64,000 nucleotides of DNA from UBA4742 sp963785815 (GCA_963785815.1 CAWAWN010000002.1:248001-312000); one strand, 5' to 3'; positions 16,332 through 24,238 are shown, counted from the first letter of the stretch. A program made the numbers and translations. Notes: generated by a model from the letters alone, not told the origin.

Positions 16332-19091
16332 TTGGCCGCAGAACCGATGAGCGACCCCGAGCGCGTGGTGGCGAGGGGCTTCTCGGCGCTGTGGGCCGAG
16401 CGGGTGGCGACCACTCCGGACCAGGTGGCCGTGGTGGGCGAGGGTCGCACGCTCACGGTGGCCGAGCTGGACGGCCAGGCACGCGCCCTGGCCCTGGCGA
16501 TGGCCGCCCAGGCCACCGACCGCCGTCGACCGGTGCTGGTGGTGGTGGGCTCGGGCGTCGACACCGTCGTGTGCACCTATGCCGGCTGGCTCGGCGGCCT
16601 GGGCCTGGCCCGGGTCGACCCCCGTCTTCCGCCCCTCCGCCGGCGCCAGCTCATGGCCGCGGTCGCGCCGCAGGTGGCCGTCGTCGACCCGGAGCACCGC
16701 CCGTTGCTCGACGACGGGATCCCGGTGGTCGACCTCCACACCCCCGCATGCGCCGCGATGGGCGAGCTGGTCCCGCCGGACGACGCCTGGCCCGAGTCGC
16801 TGCTGTTCACCTCCGGGTCGACCGGGTTGCCGAAAGGGCTGGTGGCGCCGTTCTCCTCGCGCGACGCCCGCATCGCCGCCCAGGCCAGCTGCTTCGACTA
16901 CGGACCCGATGACCGCGTGGGGCTGAACCTGCCGGCCAGCTTCGGGGCGGCCCGCACCCTCTTCCACGCGCCGCTGTGGGGCGCGCCGCTCCACCTCCTC
17001 GACCCTGGCGTGGGTGGACGGGCGGTGGGGCGCTGGCTCGACGAGCAGGGCATCACGGTGGCCATGCTCTCGCCCCACCTCCTGCGCGAGATCATCGCCG
17101 CCTTCGAGCTGGCTGCGCCCGGCAGGTCGCGGACGTCGGGTCCGTCCGGCGCGCCTCGCCCAGCTCCCACCGAGCGCGGGGCCGAACCTGCGCTGCCCCG
17201 GTTGCGGCTCGTGGCGCCAGCCGCCGACAAGGTCACGGGCGAGGACGTCGAGGCGGTGCGCCGGGTCCTCAACCCCGACGCCGAGGTGGTGTGCGTCTAC
17301 GGATCGAGCGAGGCAGGGCCCACCTCGGCCCTGCACGTGCGTCCCGGCGGCCTCGTCCCGGGCGGAGCGCTGCCGGTCGGGCGTCCGGTGGCCGGCGTCG
17401 AGTGGTGGATCGACTCGCCCGACGAGACCGGCGCGGGGGCCATCGTGGTGCGCACGGCCTGCGCCGCCTCGGGCTACTGGAACGATCCCGGCCTGACCCA
17501 GGCGGTGTTCCGACCCGACCCCGATCCGCGGCGCGCCGCCGCGGGCGGCAAGGTGGTGGTGACGGGCGACCTGGGCCGCCTGGTCGACGGCGACATGGTC
17601 CTGCTGGGCCGGCGGGATTCGGTCGTGAAGATCCGCGGCTACACCGTCGACCTGTCCGAGGTCGAGCAGCGCCTGCTCGCCCTCGACGAGGTGGCCGAGG
17701 CCAGGGTCGGTGTGGACGAGCTCCGCCCCGGGCGGGTCCGCATCGTGGCCCACGTGGTGCCCAGCCGGCCCGGGGTGACCGTGTCGCGGCTTCGGCGGGA
17801 GCTGTCGGCCTGGCTGCCGCGCTACATGCTGCCGGGGCGGGTGGTGTTCTGCGACGCCTTCCCCCGCAACGACCGCGGCAAGGTCCAGATGATCGAGCTG
17901 CCCGCCCCCGACCACCACCGACCCGAGCTCGACCGGCCGTTCGCCGAGCCCGCCGACGAGCTCGAGCGCCAGGTGGCGGCGGTGTGGTCCGAGGTGCTCG
18001 GCGTCGAGCCGATCGGGCGCCACGACGACTTCTACGACCTGGGTGGTGACTCGCTGACCATGGTCGAGGCCATCGATCAGCTCGGCATCGCCCTGGGTGC
18101 CGATCTGCCCATCGCCGTGTTCGAGGACCCCGTCCTGTCGGCCTGCGCCGAGGCCTGCGGCCGGTGGCGGCGCGAGGGCCGGCCGTCGCCCGTGCTGACC
18201 CTCCAGCCCGACGGTCCGGGGGCCCCCGTGTTCTGCGTGCACGGCCGCGGCGGTCGTCCCGAGATGTTCCTCGACCTGGCCATGGCCCTGGGTGGCTCGC
18301 GGCCGTTCCACGGCTTGCAGGTGCTGGGCACCGACGGGCTGGCCCGCCTGCGCTCGGTGGGCGCCACCGCGGCCGCCTACGCCGCCGCCGTGGTCGAGCA
18401 CCACCCGCAGGGTCCGTTCGTGCTGGCCGGCTACTCCGGCGGCGGGACCGTGGCCGTCGAGATGGCCCGCCAGCTGGCGGCGGCCGGGCGGCGGCCAGAC
18501 CTGGTGGTGCTGCTCGACGCGCACTTCGTGTCACGGCTGCTGCTGGGCCCCGAGCGGATCCGCCTGCAGTCGTGGATCGACGCCGGGCGGCGCCGGGCCC
18601 AGCAGCGGGTGGCCCTGTCGCCGGTGGCCGAGCGGGTGCCCCGGCTGCGACGGTTCCAGAACCCGCAGACCGTGGCCGAGGTCCGCGAGGCCCGGCGCCG
18701 CCTCCGCGAGGGCGAGCCCCTCGACACGGTGCTGCGCCGGCGCATGGCCCGGATCGAGATGACCGCCGGCCTGAGCCGGTGGGTGGCCCGTCGCTACGAC
18801 GGGCCCGTGGTGGCGGTGTGCACGGCCCGCTTCAGCACCGCCGACCGCTGGCGGGCGGTGGTCCCCGACCTGACCGTGGTCGACGTGCCCGGCGGCCACG
18901 TGAGCTTCATCCGCCCGCCGCAGGTGGACCTGGTGGTCGAGGCGCTGGCTCCGTGGCTCGCCGAGATCGACGCTCCGGCCAGGGCATCGGCCCCCAGGCC
19001 CGGCGGGGTCACGGCGCCTCAGGAGGTGCGCCGATGGGCGCACCGACCCATGAGGTCCTCAGGCGGGGTCGAAGCCGAAGTGCGACCTTGA
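16332..19091 (+). CDS. Single-module NRPS-like enzyme: adenylation-carrier-thioesterase
   Basis: 919 aa from TTG 16332, which has GGGAGGG 9 nt upstream; ATG 16347 is the alternative. Domains in order: adenylation (LLFTSGSTGLPKG about 157, CVYGSSEAGPTS, TGDLGRLVDGDMVLLGRRD, IRGYTVDLSEVE, Lys of NDRGKVQM), peptidyl carrier protein (YDLGGDSLTM with phosphopantetheine Ser574) and thioesterase (GYSGGG with Ser702, LLDAH, GGHVSFI with His856). No condensation domain is present, so it would activate one acid and release, transfer or cyclise it; such A-T-TE proteins make e.g. aryl dimers or single-residue products. It stands alone, with no visible tailoring genes, and the adenylated substrate is unknown. 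A 36-nt dispersed repeat overlaps its 3' end. Confidence 0.85.
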   Translation: MAAEPMSDPERVVARGFSALWAERVATTPDQVAVVGEGRTLTVAELDGQARALALAMAAQATDRRRPVLVVVGSGVDTVVCTYAGWLGGLGLARVDPRLPPLRRRQLMAAVAPQVAVVDPEHRPLLDDGIPVVDLHTPACAAMGELVPPDDAWPESLLFTSGSTGLPKGLVAPFSSRDARIAAQASCFDYGPDDRVGLNLPASFGAARTLFHAPLWGAPLHLLDPGVGGRAVGRWLDEQGITVAMLSPHLLREIIAAFELAAPGRSRTSGPSGAPRPAPTERGAEPALPRLRLVAPAADKVTGEDVEAVRRVLNPDAEVVCVYGSSEAGPTSALHVRPGGLVPGGALPVGRPVAGVEWWIDSPDETGAGAIVVRTACAASGYWNDPGLTQAVFRPDPDPRRAAAGGKVVVTGDLGRLVDGDMVLLGRRDSVVKIRGYTVDLSEVEQRLLALDEVAEARVGVDELRPGRVRIVAHVVPSRPGVTVSRLRRELSAWLPRYMLPGRVVFCDAFPRNDRGKVQMIELPAPDHHRPELDRPFAEPADELERQVAAVWSEVLGVEPIGRHDDFYDLGGDSLTMVEAIDQLGIALGADLPIAVFEDPVLSACAEACGRWRREGRPSPVLTLQPDGPGAPVFCVHGRGGRPEMFLDLAMALGGSRPFHGLQVLGTDGLARLRSVGATAAAYAAAVVEHHPQGPFVLAGYSGGGTVAVEMARQLAAAGRRPDLVVLLDAHFVSRLLLGPERIRLQSWIDAGRRRAQQRVALSPVAERVPRLRRFQNPQTVAEVREARRRLREGEPLDTVLRRRMARIEMTAGLSRWVARRYDGPVVAVCTARFSTADRWRAVVPDLTVVDVPGGHVSFIRPPQVDLVVEALAPWLAEIDAPARASAPRPGGVTAPQEVRRWAHRPMRSSGGVEAEVRP
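19022..19057. repeat. 36-nt dispersed repeat, copy 1
   Basis: Matches 40134-40169 at 35 of 36 positions. It contains two hairpins: GGTGCGCC/GGCGCACC around GATG, and GACC/GGTC around CATGA. It lies in the last codons of the NRPS-like gene and upstream of the GntR promoter. Confidence 0.75.
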
Positions 19092-19134
19092 CATCGGCCT
19101 CCGTCTGTTCTATCTGTTTATCTATGACCATAGG
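19088..19134 (+). promoter_or_regulatory. Sigma-70-type promoter and operator-like dyad of the GntR-ABC operon
   Basis: TTGACA (19088-19093), 17 nt, then TATCTG (19111-19116), followed after 7 nt by the ATG of the GntR gene. The dyad CTATG-AC-CATAG (19123-19134) overlaps the start codon and is a good place for autorepression. Confidence 0.65.
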
Positions 19135-19666
19135 TAAAGAGAGCAGCGACGGCCCGGGCGGTCAGCCGCCTGGATCGGCCGTTGAGGGCGCGACGCCGAA
19201 CGGCCAGTGCGGATCCCCGTCATCGCCGGTCCAGTTCCGACTGGACGCGGCTTCGGGGGTGCCCACCTATCGCCAGCTCGTGCACCAGGTCGAGCACGCA
19301 CTTCGGTTGGGCTACCTGAAGCCGGGCGACCAGCTGCCCAAGGTCCGCGACGTGGTCGCCTCCTTGGCCATCAACCCGAACACCGTGCTGAAGGCCTACC
19401 GCGACCTCGAGATGAAGGGCCTCACCGTCGGGCGGCCTGGGCAGGGCACGTTCATCGAGGCGACCCTCGAGCAGGTCGCGCTGGCCGAGGTCACCGCCCT
19501 GCGCCGCTCGTTGTTGACCTGGGTCGCCAAGGCGGACGCGGCGGGGCTCGACGAGGACGGGATCGTGGCGCTGTTCAGCAGCGCCCTGCGGGATTTCGAC
19601 GAGCGCCGTAGCGGCTCGCGCCTCCGCCGCGGCGCGGCGATCGACGACGCGGAGGGCGTGGCATGA
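19124..19666 (+). CDS. GntR-family (YtrA-type) transcriptional regulator
   Basis: 180 aa. The winged helix follows a 50-residue Gly/Pro/Ser lead: GVPTYRQLVHQVEHALRLGY, LKPGDQLPKVRDVVASLAIN, PNTVLKAYRDLEMKGLTVGR and PGQGTFIE. The short C-terminus without a large ligand domain identifies the YtrA subgroup, which usually controls adjacent ABC transporters. It overlaps the ATPase gene by 4 nt (ATGA), making a three-gene operon. The start at ATG 19124 is chosen from the promoter; an in-frame ATG at 19034 inside the dispersed repeat is less likely. Confidence 0.85.
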   Translation: MTIGKESSDGPGGQPPGSAVEGATPNGQCGSPSSPVQFRLDAASGVPTYRQLVHQVEHALRLGYLKPGDQLPKVRDVVASLAINPNTVLKAYRDLEMKGLTVGRPGQGTFIEATLEQVALAEVTALRRSLLTWVAKADAAGLDEDGIVALFSSALRDFDERRSGSRLRRGAAIDDAEGVA

Positions 19667-20574
19667 ACGTCATCGAGGCCAACGGCCTGGGCAAGCGATA
19701 CGGCAGCACCTGGGCGTTGCGCGAGTGCTCGGTCGCGATCCCTGCGGGTCACGTCGCCGCGCTGGTCGGCCCGAACGGTGCCGGCAAGAGCACGCTCCTC
19801 AACCTGGCGGCCGGTCTGACCGAGCCCTCCGAGGGCACCGTGGCCGTGCTCGACGGCCGACCGCCGGGCTCTCCCGTGGCGTTGGACGGCATCGCGTTCG
19901 TCGCGCAGGACACCCCGATGTACAGGTCTCTGTCCGCAGCCGACATGTTGCACGTGACCCGCAACCTGAACCACCACTTCGACCGTGGTTGGGCGGTGGC
20001 ACGTCTGGCGGAGCTGGGCATCCCCCTGAAGCGGAAGTCGGGCCACCTGTCGGGCGGCCAGCAGGCCCAGTTGGCGTTGACGCTGGGGCTGGCGCGCAAG
20101 CCGCGCCTGCTCGTGCTCGACGAGCCGATGGCGATGCTCGACCCGATCGCCCGCCATGACTTCATGGCCACGGTGCTGACCGCGGCGGTCGACGACGGCG
20201 TGTCCGTGCTGCTGTCCTCGCACGTGCTGGCCGAGCTCGAGCGGGTGGCCGACTACCTCGTCATGGTGTCGAGGGGCCGGGTGCAGATGGCCGGCGAGGT
20301 CGACGACCTGCTGGCGAACCACCGCGTGCTGACCGGCCCGGCCACCGAGGCCGACAGCTACACCGAACGACCTGTCGTCCACTCCCGCCGCGGGCAGTCC
20401 CAAGCGCATCTGCTCGTTCGGGCCACCGCCGACGATCCAGTCCCCATGGGCTGGGAATCCCATCCGGTCGGGCTCGAAGAGCTGGCGATGGCCTACCTCC
20501 GTGAACCCGGAGCCACGGCACTCCCGGGACCCAGTCGCCACCGCGGCGCGGACCCGTCGGAGGTCTGGAGATGA
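19663..20574 (+). CDS. ABC transporter ATP-binding protein
   Basis: 303 aa. Walker A is GPNGAGKST, the signature is HLSGGQQAQLAL, Walker B is LLVLDEPMAMLDP and the switch His is in LLSSHVLAEL. The C-terminal ~90 residues (after DYLVMVSRGRVQMAG) form an extra domain typical of export-type CcmA/YtrB-like ATPases. It overlaps both neighbours by 4 nt. With the GntR regulator and the next permease it likely forms an inducible exporter, as in YtrA-controlled antibiotic or envelope-stress pumps; the substrate is unknown. Confidence 0.9.
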   Translation: MNVIEANGLGKRYGSTWALRECSVAIPAGHVAALVGPNGAGKSTLLNLAAGLTEPSEGTVAVLDGRPPGSPVALDGIAFVAQDTPMYRSLSAADMLHVTRNLNHHFDRGWAVARLAELGIPLKRKSGHLSGGQQAQLALTLGLARKPRLLVLDEPMAMLDPIARHDFMATVLTAAVDDGVSVLLSSHVLAELERVADYLVMVSRGRVQMAGEVDDLLANHRVLTGPATEADSYTERPVVHSRRGQSQAHLLVRATADDPVPMGWESHPVGLEELAMAYLREPGATALPGPSRHRGADPSEVWR

Positions 20575-21629
20575 CCGCGCTGGCCGTGCCCGTCGCCCGG
20601 GAACAGGAGGCGAACCTGCGGCCGGTGCCCTGGTCGCGGATGGTCTGGATCACGTGGCGCCAGCACCGGTTCGCACTGGGTGGAGCGGGTGCGTTCCTCG
20701 GCGCGCTCGCCGTGTACGTCTGGACCGCCGGACTGCAACTGCACCACGCCTACGCCACCGCCACCACCTGCAACCCCGCCACGGCCGCCTGCGGTGACCT
20801 GATCCAACGCCTCGACCAGGACTTCAACTTCGCCAACCACCTGCTCGTCGGTGGGTACGTGCTCCAGGTCGTCCCGGCGTTGATCGGCGCGTTCGTGGGG
20901 GCACCGGTGCTGGCTCGCGAGCTGGAGTCCGGCACCTTCCGCTACGCCTGGACCCAGGGCTTCGGGCGCTGGCGATGGACGCTCGCCAAGCTCGTGCTGC
21001 TGGGCGCCGCCGTGGCGGCCGCCGCGTTGGCCTTCAGCCTGCTGCTCTCGTGGTACTACCAGCCGTACCTGGCGACGGGGAACCAGGCGCTCTCGCTTCC
21101 CGAGAGCTCACCCTTCTCGACCGGGCTGTTCGATCTGCGCGGGCTCGCCTTCGCAGGCTGGGCGTTGACCGCGTTCGCCATCGGCGCCCTCGCCGGCGTG
21201 CTCGTACGCCGGGTCGTGCCCGCCATCATCGCCACGTTGGTCGCCTACACCGGACTCGCGCTGCTGGCCGCCAACCTGCTGCGCCGGCACTACCTGTCCC
21301 CCCTGTCCACCACGGACCCGAACCTGCCGGGTTCCGCCTGGATCTACAGCCAGCACTGGAGCAGGGACGGCAGGTTCGCGTTCGCCAGCTGGCGAGACGC
21401 ACCCCGCGCCCTGCTCCAGCAGTGCGCGCCCGCACCGAGCGGGCGCATCAAGGCCGCCTTGGCGCCACTGGCGACCTGCTTCTCCCGGCACGGCTACGTG
21501 CAGCTGACCAGCTACCAGCCGGCCAGCCGGTTCTGGCCGTTCCAATGGATCGAGGGCGGCTGGCTGCTGGCGCTGTCGGCTCTGCTCATCGCGCTGACCG
21601 TCTGGATCGTCCGCCGCCGCGCCGCGTAG
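20571..21629 (+). CDS. ABC transporter permease
   Basis: 352 aa. Hydrophobic segments lie near RFALGGAGAFLGALAVYVW, LLVGGYVLQVVPALIGAFVG, LVLLGAAVAAAALAFSLLLS, FAGWALTAFAIGALAGVLV, VPAIIATLVAYTGLALLAAN and the C-terminal WLLALSALLIALTVWIV, i.e. six or so. An extracytoplasmic loop with YLSPLSTTDPNLPGSAWIYS sits before the last helix. It starts inside the ATPase stop (ATGA). The partner of the preceding ATPase in the GntR-controlled operon. Confidence 0.85.
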   Translation: MTALAVPVAREQEANLRPVPWSRMVWITWRQHRFALGGAGAFLGALAVYVWTAGLQLHHAYATATTCNPATAACGDLIQRLDQDFNFANHLLVGGYVLQVVPALIGAFVGAPVLARELESGTFRYAWTQGFGRWRWTLAKLVLLGAAVAAAALAFSLLLSWYYQPYLATGNQALSLPESSPFSTGLFDLRGLAFAGWALTAFAIGALAGVLVRRVVPAIIATLVAYTGLALLAANLLRRHYLSPLSTTDPNLPGSAWIYSQHWSRDGRFAFASWRDAPRALLQQCAPAPSGRIKAALAPLATCFSRHGYVQLTSYQPASRFWPFQWIEGGWLLALSALLIALTVWIVRRRAA

Positions 21630-21759
21630 CACCGACTCACCGGCTCCCTGGACCCGCCCAACGGCCCCGCCGACCAGGGGATCCCGACGCGCCCGATCGA
21701 CCCCTCGGCGCACCCGGGTGACCGAGGCGTCCCGGATGCCCAGGAGCCACCACCCGCGG

Positions 21760-21799
21760 CCCTGACTCGCTCCATCCATCGGGGCGGGGCGAGTCAGGG
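21760..21799 (+). terminator. Hairpin terminator after the GntR-ABC operon
   Basis: CCCTGACTCGC (21760-21770) pairs with GCGAGTCAGGG (21789-21799), an 11-bp perfect stem with an 18-nt loop, 130 bp after the permease stop. There is no U-tract, as often in high-GC actinobacteria. Confidence 0.6.
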
Positions 21800-21809
21800 G
21801 TCGGATCGG

Positions 21810-21854
21810 CTAGATGTCGTAGTAGATGGCCAGCAGGGCATCTGACCAGCACAT
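21810..21854 (-). CDS. Tiny ORF A in the left direct repeat (speculative)
   Basis: 14 codons reading MCWSDALLAIYYDI, with AGGAAGG 5 nt before the ATG. It lies wholly within the direct-repeat element (21813-21910) whose homologue at 23871-23968 also has an ATG with a purine-rich site at the same position. The two peptides do not share sequence beyond a YDI segment encoded by the conserved GATGTCGTAG. Translation is unproven. The YYDI ending also ends GlnA, probably by chance. The rest of 21630-22005 holds the terminator and nothing else recognisable. Confidence 0.2.
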   Translation of the reverse strand: MCWSDALLAIYYDI

Positions 21855-21910
21855 ATGTGCCTTCCTAGGTGGTCCCTGCCACTTCCATGCCACACAGCGG
21901 AGAAGCCACT
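21813..21910. repeat. Left direct repeat flanking the AbiE-like pair
   Basis: Ungapped alignment with 23871-23968 gives about 63 of 98 identities, concentrated in GATGTCGTAG, ACATATG and TGCCACnnCCATGCCA. On the minus strand the last block is a direct repeat TGGCATGGAAGTGGCA (21877-21892). Both copies have the same orientation and enclose the two AbiE-like genes. Confidence 0.65.
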
Positions 21911-22005
21911 CGTCTGACGCTGCACTCCGCTGACCAGCGATCGAGGAATGTGAGAGGACCGCCGCTCACCGACCAGAACGGCATGGAAAGTGACGGCCCA
22001 GGCAA

Positions 22006-22779
22006 TCACGTGATCCTGCTCGAGAAACGAGTGGCGACGCGGCGGAGATCGTCGGGCGTGATCGGAGCCGGGAGACTCATCCAGCGGTTGATCCGACCCG
22101 CGGTGACATCCGCGTTGGCCAGGAAACCCCGCCTGAGAAAGGCCGCCGTGAGCGCCGGGATGTCCCAAGGCGCCTCCGCGACCACCGCGGCGAGGGCACC
22201 ATCGGCGTCGAGTCGGTCGAGCAAGGTGTAGGCGTCGAGGGCGTCGCTCGCCTTCTTCTTCTCGTTGGCGCGAGGTCGTGCCTCGGCGGCTCGCAGCTTC
22301 ATCGGTATGAGCGCGGCCGGGTGAGCGAGTCGGATCGTCACGGTCGAGTGGACGGCCTCCGTGACCGGATCGAACGCGGTGATCGTCTCGGTCGTCGCCG
22401 AGTCGTAGGCCCAGCGGTGCGCTTCGATGAAGAGCCGGTTCGACTCGTCGTCGGGCAATCGGTTCGGATCGAGGTCGGCTACCTCGATGACGTCGAGTTT
22501 GGTCCCGTCGTCAAACACCACGCGGTGACCGTCGGTGTTCACCTCGTGGGCGATCAGCACCTGTTCGATCGCATCGTCCGATCGATTGAAGTACAGCCCG
22601 TCGACATCGTTGGTGACTCGGTGCTCGAAGCCAAGACGACACGACACGGTGAGACCACCGATCAGGACGAGCTCGCGCTTGAGGTCGTCGAAGAGCCCGT
22701 CGACGAGGGCAACGAACCGCGCCACCGTCGATCCGGCCAGACACGGCACGGCGATCACGCCAGTGGGATCGCCGGTCAC
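22006..22779 (-). CDS. AbiEii-like nucleotidyltransferase, probable toxin
   Basis: 257 aa from GTG 22779, 1 nt after the stop of the upstream gene. The core LVLIGGLTVSCRLGFEHRVT followed by NDVDGLYF is the GG...T.DvD nucleotidyltransferase motif; HPAALIPMKLRAAEARPR then NEKKKASDALDAYTLLDRL is the usual helical segment of AbiEii-type proteins that places Lys/Arg near the active site. AbiE systems are type IV toxin-antitoxins with anti-phage abortive infection activity. The assignment as toxin follows from the fold and the partner upstream. Base composition is slightly less GC-rich than neighbours, consistent with transfer. Confidence 0.7.
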   Translation of the reverse strand: MTGDPTGVIAVPCLAGSTVARFVALVDGLFDDLKRELVLIGGLTVSCRLGFEHRVTNDVDGLYFNRSDDAIEQVLIAHEVNTDGHRVVFDDGTKLDVIEVADLDPNRLPDDESNRLFIEAHRWAYDSATTETITAFDPVTEAVHSTVTIRLAHPAALIPMKLRAAEARPRANEKKKASDALDAYTLLDRLDADGALAAVVAEAPWDIPALTAAFLRRGFLANADVTAGRINRWMSLPAPITPDDLRRVATRFSSRIT

Positions 22780-22780
22780 G

Positions 22781-23818
22781 TCACCACACCCGATGCCCGG
22801 AATCGGGTTCCCACGACTCGAGCGCCTCGGGTCCGCGAGCCTGGTCGAGGGCGAGGTCGAGCGCAGCCGCGACCAGCGGTTCGACCGGCGAACCGATGCC
22901 TCGATCAACTCGCCGACGGCACAACACCGGCGTCGGCGCCACCGACACGAAGGCCGCCGCTCGCTCACCGGGGCTGGTCTGGCCAAGCGTCCAGCGCAAC
23001 ATGTCGAGCACGTCGAGCGACGGGACGTACCACTGGCGGGCACCGACGTCGCCACCCAGGGTCGGTGCGTGCCACGCGGCAGCGGCAGCGTCCCCCGCCA
23101 CACACCACCCAGGCGCATCGAGGTCGACGAGGTTCGCATCGAGTCGGACGACGAGCCCAGCGTCGGCGTCGATCGGCTGGGCCAGGCCCACCCATCGAGG
23201 CCCCCAGTGCTCGACAGTCGCCCAGAACAGATCGGGCACGACCGGGCTGCCGTCCCCGTTGAGGTAACCCAGGGAGCGGAACGTCTTCATCGCCGTCGAC
23301 GCCCCCGACACCGCGACGCCGGCCAGGTCAGCGATCTCACTGATTGTCGGAGCGACCGAGGCCCAATCACCATCGTCCGTGGACGAGGACGCGATCAACA
23401 TGGCCAGAGCCGCGCCCACGCCCGTACGACCAGATGGGAACGCCAACCGCGGCGCCCTCGTTGCTGCCGCCGGCACATCGGCATCGATCAACAACCCCGC
23501 CGCCTGCACACGAAGATGACCCCGCCGGTCGAACCAGCCGACACCAGCTCTGGTCAGCACGTCGCGAGCGGCCGCCGGGATCCTCTCGGCGATCACCACC
23601 GGCACGCCCGGCCCCTCGTCGGCCACCGCCCGCACGACATCGTGCGCACGGCCGGCCGACAACACCGACCGAGACACCGGCCGAACCAGCACGACCACTC
23701 CGTCACCAACGGACACCTCGAGGCCGGGTGCGGACTCCGAGACGGTCGCACCAAGACGGTGAAGGGCTCGAACGAGGTCGCTCGAGCCCTTCACCGACGA
23801 TTGCTTGGCCCGAGTCAT
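22781..23818 (-). CDS. AbiEi-like winged-helix regulator, probable antitoxin
   Basis: 345 aa. The N-terminal third carries VLTRAGVGWFDRRGHLRVQA followed by AGLLIDADVP, found in restriction-like or AbiEi-like regulatory proteins; the middle has a winged helix (ISEIADLAGVAVSGASTAMK, TFRSLGYLNGDGSPVVPD). The C-terminal part (RWVGLAQPIDADAGLVVRLD, WYVPSLDVLDMLRWTL) matches a sensor-like domain often paired with nucleotidyltransferase toxins. It is transcribed first, has a leaderless-type promoter (TAGCCT 6 nt before ATG) and an overlapping palindrome, so negative autoregulation is likely. Confidence 0.65.
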   Translation of the reverse strand: MTRAKQSSVKGSSDLVRALHRLGATVSESAPGLEVSVGDGVVVLVRPVSRSVLSAGRAHDVVRAVADEGPGVPVVIAERIPAAARDVLTRAGVGWFDRRGHLRVQAAGLLIDADVPAAATRAPRLAFPSGRTGVGAALAMLIASSSTDDGDWASVAPTISEIADLAGVAVSGASTAMKTFRSLGYLNGDGSPVVPDLFWATVEHWGPRWVGLAQPIDADAGLVVRLDANLVDLDAPGWCVAGDAAAAAWHAPTLGGDVGARQWYVPSLDVLDMLRWTLGQTSPGERAAAFVSVAPTPVLCRRRVDRGIGSPVEPLVAAALDLALDQARGPEALESWEPDSGHRVW

Positions 23819-23824
23819 GGCTTC

Positions 23825-23857
23825 AGGCTAGGATTTTCAGTCTTCAGTTGCAACTGA
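23825..23857 (-). promoter_or_regulatory. Promoter and palindromic operator of the AbiE-like pair
   Basis: On the minus strand, -35 TTGCAA and -10 TAGCCT (23825-23830) are 17 nt apart, and the ATG follows 6 nt after the -10. The -35 lies in a perfect 14-bp palindrome, TCAGTTGCAACTGA (23844-23857), suited to autorepression. Confidence 0.65.
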
Positions 23858-23912
23858 TGCCTGAAATATGGATGTCGTAGAACCGAGGGGACGAGGCCTC
23901 CGAACTGGACAT
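23844..23912 (-). CDS. Tiny ORF B in the right direct repeat (speculative)
   Basis: 22 codons starting MSSSEASSPRFYDIHIS and ending ISCN, with GAGGGG upstream of the ATG. The ATG is at the same place in the element as in ORF A. Its stop overlaps the palindrome at the AbiE-like promoter, so it could be a leader ORF or simply chance. Confidence 0.2.
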   Translation of the reverse strand: MSSSEASSPRFYDIHISGISCN

Positions 23913-23968
23913 ATGCACCCCTCAGCGGGGTTCATGCCACAGCCATGCCACCCGGCCGAGAACCCGCC
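23871..23968. repeat. Right direct repeat flanking the AbiE-like pair
   Basis: Homologue of 21813-21910 in the same orientation. It contains TGGCATGGCTGTGGCA on the minus strand (23935-23950) and an added CCCCGCTGAGGGG hairpin before the ATATG. The spacing between copies is 2058 bp, just enclosing the two-gene cassette. Confidence 0.65.
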
Positions 23969-24059
23969 TTGGCACCAGCGACCACGCGGGCCTTCTCGGC
24001 AGCGGCGCCGGCCGGCGGTCCGTTCGACCCCAAGGCGGCACGCCTCCACCAAACCCAGG

Positions 24060-24173
24060 GCGGTTCACCTCATCGGCGCCATGCTCGCCGACCAACTCGA
24101 CGAGTGGGCCATCGCCCGGCGCTACCCCTCGAAAGGCTCGATGGCCGCCCTCAGCCAACCCCCGCGACGATGA
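24060..24173 (+). pseudogene. IS256-family (Mutator) transposase C-terminal relic
   Basis: A 37-codon stretch reading AVHLIGAMLADQLDEWAIAR then RYPSKGSMAAL resembles the conserved C-terminus of IS256-type transposases (LxGAxLxEQxDEWxxxRRY, then a Ser/Met/Leu ending). Nothing upstream continues the transposase, and no terminal inverted repeats were found, so only a decayed 3' fragment remains. It sits directly beside the repeat-flanked AbiE-like cassette and marks the site as a past insertion region. Confidence 0.55.
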
Positions 24174-24238
24174 CCTCGACTGGCCCCAACTCGATGGGCT
24201 GAACACACCGAGGATCACACCTCGAACCCCACCACTTC

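Noticed and set aside
19034..19123. An N-terminally extended GntR protein starting at the ATG in the 36-nt repeat
   Set aside because: A near-consensus promoter with its -10 box 7 nt before ATG 19124 lies downstream of that ATG, and the extra residues do not resemble a GntR protein.
21810..21854. Tiny ORF A as a decayed glnA end because both finish YYDI
   Set aside because: Only four residues and about 13 bases agree; no other GlnA sequence is present nearby.
21877..23950. TGGCATG-N4-TGGCA in both direct repeats as a sigma-54 (-24/-12) promoter
   Set aside because: The GG-N10-GC spacing fits, but the -12 element should be TTGC, the match follows simply from a direct repeat, and sigma-54 is generally absent from actinobacteria. 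It is kept only as part of the repeat.
21900..23970. Direct repeats as integron attC sites
   Set aside because: No GTTRRRY-type core or the inverted L/R box pattern of attC is present, and there is no integrase gene.
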